The notes below the pieces were generated by a model. It saw only the letters and a list, made by a program, of their open reading frames with translations, ran no database searches and was not told the origin of the DNA. This document shows, piece after piece, positions 35,339-47,900 of a DNA stretch of 64,000 nucleotides. The position numbers and the translations under genes were made by a program. The first letter of the stretch is position 1. Each line of letters starts with the position of its first letter. The DNA is taken from assembly GCA_030142905.1 (NCBI GenBank), contig JASJOG010000081.1, positions 868,001 to 932,000 of the forward strand. Reading direction: 5' to 3'. This stretch comes from Heliopora coerulea. Taxonomy: Eukaryota > Cnidaria > Anthozoa > Scleralcyonacea > Helioporidae.

Positions 35339-38300
35339 CTGAAATTATTAAACGACGCGAAAACGAATAGACACCGGTTTTTGAGTATCTGAGAGATAAA
35401 AAGTCAACAGAACTTGAACGAAAAAAATTCGTGAAGCAGATCCTTAAGTTATACTGTTGGTCAATAATCAGTACAATTAATGTTCGTTACATGAACTGTC
35501 CACCTGTACACAGATCGTTAAAAAGTCGAAATTTGTAATATCCGCTAAAGACAAAGCAAGCCCGAAGCCTCGACAAATTCATAAGAAATGTTTTATCATT
35601 CACTTTTAGAACTGAACTAAGCCATTATTAACGTCTTAGTTTCCTCTTACAAAACAGACAGAGACTAATTCAACACATGCTTCATTGCAATGTATCATAA
35701 CGCATTTACAGGTCAGTCACTCTCGAGAACAAACCTGCAAATTTCCTCATCAAAAGACACCTAATTCAGTCAACTGATCTGTTATTTATCCCTGCAACAT
35801 TAAATTTTGCTTCGGCAACAACTGAGTTATCTAATACGTCACTGCCGTGCATGCATGATAAACTTTCGTTTACACAAATCATGGATGAACACAATGTCAT
35901 CATAGAGTCAGGCTAATGCAGTTAACACGATTTCCATATCTGGAATGCTAACTCCTAGTCATCTTGCCTGGCAAAAAGTGAAGCCAAGATGGCCGCCCAC
36001 GGAGGGAAACTTTGTACGTCGGTTTCAGTCCTCATCGCGGTCTTGCACGTCAGTTCCAGTCCTTTACACGACTTTAATCTTCAATTTTTGTTCGGTTCGG
36101 CTTCGAAAACTTTCCCAACCATGGAAAAAGTATTCAGATGAAATTTTACTGGAACAATCTTACGTAATCGAGCATTTAATAAGATTCATTATTTCCGTGG
36201 GGCCTAAAAAGCGCGCTAAATCGTGTAAAGATGATAAACTAACAATAAAAATAGGACGTGCATTTAGTAGTTTCCTAAAGTAATTTTTCGAGGTCGTTTT
36301 ATCATGTTTCTCAAAACTTTGGTAATTTAATTTTCGTGAAAATATATAACCTGTAACTCAGTTTGATTTTATTCAAATACATTCGACGTTCTTAGACTCA
36401 TTTCTGTCTCTTGAAGATATATTTTGTGTGAATTTTCACCGAAAACTCTTCGGGAAAGTGTAAATGTCGCGTGAGAGACTAAAACTGAAGTAAAAGACCG
36501 CATAGGGGACTAAAACTGACGTGCAAAATTGCCATCCATGAGTGGCCGTCTTGGCTTCACATTTCATTGGAAAGTTAGCATTCCAGATATAAAAATCGAG
36601 TTCACTGAGCTAATGAGAATATCAAATGTTAATGTGATTAAACCAGCAGGTGCTGAGAATCAATACACAACTAATGGTTAATGTCAATCAAAGAATCTTA
36701 TGTAGACATTGTAGCATGCTGGAACTTCGCCGACGAGCAGTTCAGCAAATTAAAGCATCATTAGAAGGTAGTGTCTCTGCATTTAAAAAGTAAATGAAAG
36801 ACATTATGATTGAACTTTTGGAAGTAGCATTTAAAGCTCCTCACTCTCGACTTCTTAACCAACGTTTATTGACACGCTGCGTTTGGAATCACAAGACGTC
36901 ATAATACTGCGGGTCTAATATCCACACATGAATAGCTAGTTCCATTAATACGTATACGCTTTGAAAAATAAACATGAACGGCTAGTGCATTATTATGTAT
37001 GGAAATTTGTCCGAGAAGCCAATAATAGTAGGTTACCGTAACAAATCACACAGATGTAACATGGTCAAGGGGCTCCATCAAGTTATACAGTGATTTGAAA
37101 TAAGGGTCAAAAAACTTGTAGTAATAACTGAATATACTCCTTGCTCTTTCATCATTGTGACCTGTATTGCCTGGTCCTTTAGAATTAAAATAGCGTCATG
37201 TGGATTGACTAGCTGATTACCAGTATAGACAGTAAAAATCTTAAGTGTCAACTTGAATTAGTTAAAAGCGTCTCGCTAAAACAAGAAGTTAAAAATTTAC
37301 TCATCCGCCATCTTGTTGCAGAACATTGACCTATCATAACCTTTTTCCTTGGAGTTTCCCGCCAAATTTTACCGAATCAGAATTACAGAAGTTGGACTGA
37401 GGAGTTAGTTGTAGGGTATCACCAGGGCACCCTAACATCCGAACACGGGACTGATGCAGCTCACAACACAAAAAGTCACCAAGTCAAAGGGTATGCTTCT
37501 TTCTTCCTTTCTCGTGACTTGAGTAACAAAAATTTGGTCCACGACTGCCAAAGACAGGTTCAGGCCGACGAATTTAAATGTGACGTTAATAAGTAAAAAC
37601 TGTTAACCAAACACTTTCTCAAACCGATTAATAATTCATAAGGAAACCACGAACAAAAAGCACCCAAAAATTTTAGAAATCGAGATATAGTTTGGAAATG
37701 TCATCTTAGCATAAAATTTCGACAAGTGCAGATACGATTTTCTGCTAAAATATGGATTCTTTTGAGAAGCTATATCATAGACTCGAAACCCATGTTTGGG
37801 TTGCCTATTAGATTAAGGCCTCCTTCTCGTGTATGATATATTACATAACAAATTTCATTTTATATGATTCCTTTGTTTCTAAAACAGTAAAGAAAACTTC
37901 GTTCTTTTGTTTCTCACATTCCTAAACGTTATCAAAGCAGTTAATTATTATACGAAGCTTACCTGGAACTTTTCTGAAGAATACTCAAGCAAACCATTAC
38001 TAGTTCCGAACAAGCATTTTTTGGGACTGGATGAGAATGGCTTTTGGACTCATCGTGCTGGCTTACGTCATCATGTACAGTACAACTGCTAACTTTATCG
38101 TCACGTGGTACCTCCCGACCAACCAACGTGAACCATAAGACTCCAAGGATTTCAAGAACCAGTAGGAAGGCTTCTTGGCTCGTGCTGACGATATATAGAA
38201 CGAAAAAAGAAAATTGTGATGAATAAACAAAATCAGGCATTGCTAGTAGCTTTCAAGAGTTTCACTAGTTCTTCGATCGCAGCTAAATGTAAAATTGAGG

Positions 38301-41300
38301 AAACTTACCCTCATTTTTTTTCAGAATGAGGATAAACATGATGACAAGGAATGATAATTTTACACAATTCAAAAGTCAACTCAAAATTCAAACCGTTATC
38401 TTCGGGTAACCGGATCGCTTCTCTCTAAAACGGTTACCTGTTCTAACAAGTCAAGGGACCTCAACGCCATTAAAATAGTAGGCAAGGAATCAAAAACCCA
38501 AAATACACATACAAAGAAGTGATGTAAGTAAAATCATGAAGTTTAGATTTTCAAAACTTACATTGGCTGGAAGAAATGGGTCAAATTAGCAGGTATTCAA
38601 GTGACCAGAATAGAATATACCCCCGAGAAAACAACATTTAGAAGCGGACTTTCCACAAAAGTCACAAGAAGCACGCCAGAAAAAGTTAAATACTTCTAAT
38701 GATATTTATTGGTCGGAATAATGAATGTTCCACTGGGAAAAAATACATTTAGTGTCAAGTCACCCAACTGGATGAGATAAATTTGTCATCCAACATGGCG
38801 CAGAGAAAGTATAAGAAAGTATTTTATCCTGATCATCCTTCATTCTGTCATCTAAAACAAGGCATAAGCTGGGTTCGAACCTTTTTTACTGGTTTCTCGA
38901 GTTTTTGAGTCGAGAACTTGCTTTTGAAAAGACTTTTTGCATGGTTCGAAGAATATTTCCTGGTCACATAACTGGTTACAATATTTCCTACTTCTCTAAT
39001 CCAATGCCAGTTTAGACAACCCAGACATCCGACTGTTCCTTAAGATATCAACCTGAATGCGTTTTCATATGTTTTAATTTCATACGTGTTTTTGCAAGTG
39101 GCCTGTTCATGTGCGAGAGTTCGATAACTCGAATATCTGAGTCCAAATCCCAGTCAAAGCTTTTTCAAGATGACTTTCGTAGTTGTATCCATTACAAGTC
39201 GAGCATTCTTCAGTGAAGTCGAAAAAAAAAATGTCCAGTTTGAACCGTGATATCTACAGAAACAACCCGATTAACTTACCTGTGGTTCGTCACTAACAAA
39301 TGAAGCCAAGGAATAAGACCGTAATTGTGGCAGAGGTCGTAGACAGGGGCAGGAAGACGGCAAACTTGTCGAAGAACTTTAAGAATCAGAGTCTATGTAA
39401 TTTAAAAAAAAATTTATTTAGATGATTGCCTAAAGTTTAACAGTTTACACCTGCAATCATTTTGTCGTTAGTCTGTGAAAATATATGTCCGCAGTAAATC
39501 TTGTGAGGTCTAGAACATCCATTGCTGAACTATTTTTTTTTTTTTTTTTAACTTATACTTTTCTCAGGAACCTAACCTTAAATTTTCGCCATGCTCCAGA
39601 ATCATTGAAATCTTTACACTTCTTCCAATTTTCAAAGAAAATAATATCACGGAAATCTTTGAGGAGGGGGGGGGGATTCTCTTTCAAATAAATAAACAAA
39701 CAAATAAACAATAAAATCCTAACAAAAATACAATAAAATCCTATAAACTTTCTGTTACATTTCAAACTGCAGATCGTCCCGATTGAATTGATGTGTAATT
39801 AAAAAAAAAAAAACAAAAATGGTAATCGACTTTGCTGAGGAATTACGTGACATTCTTTTTTGCTGTAGCAAAACTGTAAATGGTTGAAGTGCATCAAAAA
39901 TTCAAATTTTGGGGGAATTAATTCTTGGAATGCTATTATGGTGCTGTTTTGGTGAGTTGTGATGTTCTGATAAAGTACCATTTCCAGGGGACGAAATCTC
40001 GTGGTGCTAACAACAAACTTATCGCTATATTTGGGAATGGTCGTTATATGGATTAACATCCAACAATAACTGAGATCCAGAATAGGATATAAACCTTTAC
40101 CTGCAAATGCTTGTCAGCAGTCGAGCAACTATAAAGACTGAAAAGTTGCTGAAATACGTGATATTTCTTACAAATGTAATAATCAATGGGATCTCGAAGT
40201 CCATCAAGCAAAAGATGCAACAGCCACGTTCGTTCAGTACGATACTAAAACATTTTAAAGACAATATATGAAAGAAGATGTCTTCAAAAATTATTTTGAC
40301 TGTGGATAAACATAAATCATAGATGAAAACATAGAACTCCAATTGAAAACAAGACCAACTGAGCACAAGTCACAAGTTAGTTTGAAGTTTCACCAAGAAA
40401 GTTATAAGGCAGACGTCATTAGAAAAACCCCCAAAAAACAACCATTACCAGCCGAAAACTTTAAATAGAGCTAAAAACATACTCCGAGTTTACAAGATGT
40501 TATCCATCGGAGTATATTTCTTGCTTTAAGCGTCATACGAATGTTCGCCAAGCTCGTATCTTAGCAAAATGCTTCTAAGCCCTGGACTGATTGCGAACCC
40601 ACGACCATATGATGGGATTCGATCAGTGTCAGGGGCACAGAAATAGTTTCTGAGGATTTGAGCACAAAGAAGAATTGCAAACCGTGTTGCTAAAATTCGT
40701 GTTATAACAAAGTAACAAATAGCCATGCTATAATAAATTCTTAAGCGATGGATAGGTGTTAAGGATGGATTTTACTATCATGGACTACCACAAGGAACAA
40801 TTAATTTGCTCAAAGATCGTTAAGAGGGCATTTCAGTAATGATGCAAGAACATACATCATGTGCCACGATTCCATCTCCCATAGTACAGTTCGTTTTCTG
40901 GTGTGTTTTGATAAAAAAAAATTTCGCTTGAGGTTGTATTAGGCTCCAACAAACTGGAATGCCATTGTTTTCACACAAAGAATCCTCCAAAAAAAGTTGT
41001 ATTGATGTAAGTGTGCTAGCAGTTCATCAAATCGGGAACTAAAAACATGAGTCTAGCAATTCTTCTCGTTGCCTTTTTGACAAATGCTTTCAAGTTTTTA
41101 GGAGTTCTTTTCCGTTTATGTTTTGTCTTGAACATAACATTATGTCATGCTACACTGTGACTTCAGTAAGCAACGGTTATGCTGTATATTCTGGGAAAAC
41201 TGGAAAACAAGAAGAACCTATGGTCAAGATCGTATTATTCCCTTTTTTATGTGAACTACAGTGTACACCAATCAGAATGAATGCAAAATTTTACTCACAT

Positions 41301-41934
41301 AGAAAACAAAAGTAAATTTTGGAATTGGAAGTTGACTATTTCTGTTATGTTTAAACTTTCTCGGTTGTTATGTAACTATTAAGCAAAGGCAAGAAGAACT
41401 TACTGAAAGATCGCTGCTGTTTATCAAAGTCAAAAATAAAGGCACCTCCCGCAGATCTACGAAAGCCTTTTGAAGCATGAAGCTGTTGACATTGACGTAC
41501 AACGGATCTTCTACATAAACGTGAATCACGAGAAATCCAGTCAAAATTACGGTTAATGGAAATATTTTCAAACCCCAAGTATCATGCAAGTTTAATCGTG
41601 TAAACAAACATGGCTGCTAGCTCCGTGCGATATCGACCTTAGAGATCATACATTAACCAGAGTGGGGTGGGGGGACAAAACAAACATCCCTGATGAACAG
41701 TTAGAATCGTTGTGAAAGGCCACTTCACTTTTGTCTCTTGTTTTTGTCGTTTTCAAAAGAAAGAATATAACACCACTAAGGGAAAAATATTAGGCAACTA
41801 ATACCAAGGAAAAGCAGTTTTTCTGCTGCACGGTTAATGTCTGGAGTTCTGTTGTTCAAATAGTCTTCTCAAGATGAATTGGCACATAATTTTAATGTAC
41901 CGAAAGACGCTTTTTAGGTTTGTCTTTTTTTACA

Positions 41935-41986
<52 letters not shown>

Positions 41987-44900
41987 TATCGACATGTTTC
42001 GGAAATACACAAAATGAACCTTTCTTTTTATTTAATACGATATGTATAATATATATGAAATATTCTGTTCACAGCCTTCCTTCTTCACGAGTTTCTTGAA
42101 GATTGTTGTATTTGATTTAGTTTGTTAACAACAACTTCCATTGTGTCAGTTCAAACTATGAATTTGAAATGCGTAGAAACTGACATAATCTTGGAATTAA
42201 TCAACACAAAAAGAACTTCAATTTACTTTACAATTGACGTAAGTTGTGTACTTCCGAAACATGTCAACAAATAATAAAAACAGGGGAAAAAAAGCGTTGT
42301 GCAGTTCATTAAAATTATATGCGAGTTCTGTTTTGATAACAATATATAAGGGGAAGAAGAATTAAGTTACAAATAAAACCTACCAGGATAAAAAAATATG
42401 TGAAGAGCTCTTGTAATAAACGAAGTTACTAAACTTGATACTCGAGTATTCGCTTCGATGATGCCATTTTGAAAACAGTGAAGCAAATGAGCCACCTGGA
42501 AGGTTAATGTCAATCAATATGTGACATCGAAAGAGGAAGACATTGTCACTACTGAAGTAAACAGTAGAATGGACCTGTGATACGAGAATAAACTGCCCAC
42601 TACAAGTGCTATGAAAAAGATGCTTATTTGTCTCGCAAAAAGAATTTCTTCACAATCACGATCGATTCTAACCAATATCTTTCCTCTTCTGCTGTTCAGA
42701 CTTAACCTGACTTCAGCTGTTTTTCAAAGTTTCGTTTCTTACCGTCAAATTAATAAAATAAGCACATTGACACTCAAAAATCATCATCGTTCTTGCAGAA
42801 CTTTTGACAAAGTACAAATTTGGGATCGAAAGATCATGTTTATAAAGATTTCTGATTAGTTTGTCTAATTAAGGAGAAACCGAAGGAAGCAGCTGAGAAA
42901 AAATCAACGAGTGTTTCACGACATGTTATCTTCCTCGCTCACACGGGTAACTTCAGCGGATTATTAAATACTATTACTTGCTTCAGTGTAACTTGTAACT
43001 GCATGAAGTCACAAAACCAAGGTTAGACCTTATTAGCTAGAGTAAGATGATACAATTTGTGTTCTTTACCATTCTGGCTGCCTCTACTTTGAATTATAAA
43101 TTACTTTCTGAGAGTTTATACATTTAAGAGTTCGTAACGAAAAGAAAAAGCGGTCACAGAAATCTGTGGGTACCAGGAAGCGCAACTATATATTTACTAC
43201 AGCACAATTAAATTAGCAGAAAACATGTAAACTAAGGTGACTGGTGTTGAAAGGAAGTCCAAGGCCAATAACAAACTTGTGACTGGCTGATTGGCCATGG
43301 GTTAATTAATTCTATTAACAGCTTTGTAGCTCAAATATGCCACAAAAAGGTACATCAAGAAGTGATTTATAACAATTACTTTTACGAAAAGTAACTTCCA
43401 CTGGCAGTAAGTTCATTTCCTTGGAAATGTAACTTGTTACCATTATCAGTAACCATTTGGGAGAAATGAGGTATGAATTGAATTAGTCCAAAAGTGAACA
43501 CACGTGAAATCGTGGTACACAAAACAAGTATTTCTAATTTGAGATAGAAAATTCACAAAAGTTAACATTAAAATTAATTAGTCAAATGAAATTATGGACT
43601 TGAAATAATTCAAATATGAAATAGTATTTTCTCATTTGAAATACCACGTTAAAGTTTTTCACAACTCGTAAAATGTTTCACAAAACAGGTGAACATTCGA
43701 AGTGATGGTCTTCCAATCAATATTGCCTCAGTGGAAAAAGGTGATTAACGTCACATTCGAAATAGGATGGTTTCATTCGTCTGTTCAAGTAGTCGAAATA
43801 TAAAATTTATTTTTTCAATCTCTATTTTCCAAATGCCCACAGCTACAAAGAAGGCCGCTTTTAAATTGCAAGAATAACTTAAGAAGTAACGTGAAAAAGA
43901 TTTTCTATTTGAACTATTTTTTTTTGTTTGTCTATCGTGTTCCTTAAAATACCTAGACCTTACATGTAAAAGCCCATTTGCACGATACGATTGTCGTACG
44001 TGATTTGCTCATTCTCATGTATCCGATTAACTCAATAGTGTCTTCCGGACGTGTTGCTACTTTCGTGTGCGAATAAAAAGCAGGAATTATGCCTTACAGA
44101 CAACAAAACATACCCCAAAACGAACAATCATATGCAACATTCTTATCAGGCAAATGGACCCAAACCCGCAATTTATTTATGTCAAGTCGTTGTTATTTTA
44201 CCATTTCCGCAGTATTATGAACACTGACAATGTACCTGTTGCTTTTCTTTGAAGCGTGATGCAGAAAGGTGAACTGAGAACCGGGACAATATCTGATACG
44301 CAACTTGGCGCATTTGTTGGTCGACAGAAGTCAGTGCGCAAAAGGTATAGGCCAGTCCAGCTCTGTCAATAAACCTCCGACAGTCCACTTCATAACCTAC
44401 GAATGAAATATTCCATGGTGACAGTGAAAAATGATCCATACGTTCATGACAATATGCCTAATAATAAATTATCATAAATATCTAATCTCCCCATCTTTCA
44501 TACATGCGATGTGTGTCTAATGCGAATAAACGTTTCGTGACAGTTCTGCTGCAACAGTATTCAATTTTTGAAATATTATATATTTTAAATATTATTTCTT
44601 TTATGGCCCGAAGCTGTCTTGAGTTAAGAGGTTGAAAGCTCGCTTATACCATAATTTACGTGGTGTACCACAAATACAAAGTAGATAATATCAACATTTG
44701 CCTTCTACTTCTTTGCAAAATTTCATGAAGTTTCATTAACTCTTTTCCGGCGGGATAAGACGTCCGAATACTTTTAATCCATCTCAGAATAACAATTTAG
44801 TCTTTAGCAAAAGAAGACTTGCAGACAGTGCATGACTTATTCGAAGATCTGGGTTTGATCTCTAACATGGTAAAATTTGCATCTTCCTAAACAACCTCGA

Positions 44901-47900
44901 TTAATTTAATCCACGGATTCTCAAGCTTTTCTTAATGCGATCTAAAGTGCAGTTTCAAGCTATCATAAGCGACCATATATAGTCGCTGTGTTAAGGCTCA
45001 CATTTCAGAAAAAGGAATTTGATTCTTAAAAGCTACTGACAATAAAAAAACTCAAGTTTCGTAACAGGATCAGAATGGCCATTTTGCCATCTTGCCATAG
45101 AACAATGGTTGGACAGTCAAAAAGCATGTGGACTCATAGACTATAGCATACAGATAATAGACTGGCTGATAAAACACAAGCAAACAAATAAACAAATTAT
45201 GTGGGAATTCCAAGCATTACTTTCGAACTTGCGATCTGATTGCAACTTATCATATTGCTAGCGACCCTGGGTAGAGAAAATACTGGATTAGACACTAATC
45301 AGTCAGAGTAATTGACATATTTTATTGTACTTGAGCAATTTCATATAAGAATCTTTATGAACCTGATTAACTCACCAGGAGACATGAAGAAGCTGAATAA
45401 AGGCAGGAGAAACGACGGATCATACAACTGACAATCCATGCCTTCCTCTGTATACACCACTGGCTGGAAAACATAAAGTGGAGATAGTTAGAAATTGTCT
45501 TAAAGATGCAAAATCCATAGTTTACTAATAAAAAAGGCATCACAGAAACCAGTGATAGGGAAAAGGTCACGAGGTAGACAACGGAAAAGATGGAAGGAAA
45601 CTATTAAAAAGAACATGGAATTAAAGGGACTTACACCTGATGACACAAAGAATAGAGACGTATGGAAAAGATCCGATCTGAAAACGTCTAACTGTTGGGA
45701 AGATGGCATAGAAGAAGAAGAAGAGGAAGAGGAAGAGGAAGAGGAAGAAGAGGAGGAGGAAGAGGAGGAGGAAGAGGAAGAGGAGGAGGAGGAAGAGGAG
45801 GAGGAAGAAGAAGAGGAGGAAGAGGAGGAGGAAGAAGAAGAGGAGGAAGAGGAGGAGGAGGAGGAGGAGGAGGAAGAGGAAGAGGAAGAGGAAGAGGAAG
45901 AGGAAGAGGAGGAAGAGGAAGAGGAAGAGGAGGAAGAGGAAGAGGAAGAGGAGGAGGAGGAGGAGGAGGAGGAGGAGGAGGAGGAGGAGGAGGAAGAAGG
46001 AGGAGGAAGAAGAGGAGGAGGAGGAGGAGGAAGAAGAAGAGGAGGAGGAGGAAGAAGAAGAGGAGGAAGAAGAGGAAGAAGAAGAGGAGGAGGAGGAAGA
46101 AGAAGAGGAGGAGGAGGAAGAAGAAGAGGAGGAAGAAGAGGAAGAAGAAGAGGAGGAGGAGGAGGAGGAGGAGGAGGAGTTAGAAATTGTCTCTCAACTT
46201 CACAATAAATTTAACTGTGTTGGTCAGGTATTGTTGAAAGACAAAATAAAATGGCCAACAAAAACAAGTCCATGAAAATAATGCAAGGATTGTGGAATCA
46301 AACGTTTCTTAAGATGTGAAAATTTCGATTTAGCATGTTCAGGGAGATGCTTGTGTTTACTGGCTGGCCAGGCATCTAGGTTGGTCATGACAAGTATCGA
46401 AATTCTTTTAATCTTCCCTGATACAAAAAAGAAAGTTCATGTCTACTAACTTTATTCCGCCCGGTCAGGTCTTCTGGTTTACCCTGGCTATCACAAGATA
46501 TAATAAAATAACATGTACAAGCAGTATTGTCGGCTTGCTAGTACTGTATCACTTTGATGCCTGACCGATACATTCACGTTTTCTGCAGAACTGTTTCAGT
46601 CTCGGAACAAATGCGAGAAACTACCGGCTTGTACAGAATCCAACTTAGTTCAAGAAGAATTACATATTTTTCGAATAAATTAAACTGAATAAATTTCTCT
46701 AAACGCTTTTGTCACCACGTCTACATTTCCAACTCTGGAGGTATTCTCCGCCCCTTTTGACAATAGCGCCCGACATAACACGATACCCGGTCTGAGATGC
46801 CGTGTATATGGTATATAGATTTACCCCCGTTTAAGCCACTGACATTATGCAGATGTCTTAATTCGTTTGATTCGCGGTGCTTTTTTAAAACAGAAACGGT
46901 ACACACATACTTCGATTTAACAATGCAGATTTTGAAAGGTTTCCAAGCCATTCGTCGCGTCTCCATAGTTTGTGACAAGTTTCAAAAATGCAAGAGTTTC
47001 CTATACTTTCTTATCTTACCTGCAATTGTTTATGAAGCGGGAAGTGTTTAGCTGATTGAAGTAGTAGTTTTGGCTCCAAAAGATCCAGGATTTGAACAAT
47101 ACTTAGTTGGCGCCATAACGTAGCAGAACATTCTTTGTTAGTTTCATAGGTTTCGAGAGCTGTCTCTCCCCACAATACACGACTACAAACGAGAAACAAA
47201 GAAAGGAAAAAATAACCCCAAAAACCCCTGGTGAAATCGAGGAGCGCATCACAACAAAATTGCGATCTTTCCTTAAAAATTAGTCAAACGTTACTAACAA
47301 ACAGTGTGCAATATGGACAAGACTTATCTTACCAGGTCAATAGTCAAGGGGGAAGAAACGGGAGCAATCGTCCTCTGTTTGTGGCATAGTATATTTCCGC
47401 CATCAAATTACTACCGGCTTACTTTAAGAAAGTCGCAGCTTTTTGTCAAAATGTTGGCCAGGAAATGCTTTTTTGGACCGTTTTCTGGCCTCTTAAAACG
47501 TTCCAAGGAGGTTGCTTTGGAACGTCCTACTCAAAGGAGCAATTTTTTATATCTTTGACTTTGTCGCCACGTTCAGAAGTTGTGGTTGTGCCCAGTAACG
47601 TTTGTCTCAAACCCCGCATACTTCAACCGAAATCTCGTTGCAAAATTTTCACTCTAGAAAACTTATTGAATCGCAAGCAGCTAATCAAATTCTGCCATTT
47701 AAAAGAAAAACCTAGCTTATTTATGTATGGACTAACTCAAACTACAAACAATATTTCTACAATAATTTTCTCGAAGAGTTTTACACCAACCTTCTAATAG
47801 GCAGTTCACCAATTGTAGCTTCATACGTAAACAAGAGACGCAGTACCTTTTGATCTACAAACAAGCAAGAACGTCACTCAAATCACTCGAGAAGCAAGAG

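Noticed and set aside
39553..39765. Minus-strand ORF as the missing URB1 exon between exons r and s
   Set aside because: It has a possible donor (TTTAAG|GTTAGG) but no good acceptor, and its peptide lacks the expected hydrophobic pattern.
45552..46208. 218-codon acidic ORF and the overlapping Gly/Arg-rich ORF
   Set aside because: Except for about 55 RTE-derived codons, both are translations of the GAA/GAG microsatellite in different frames.
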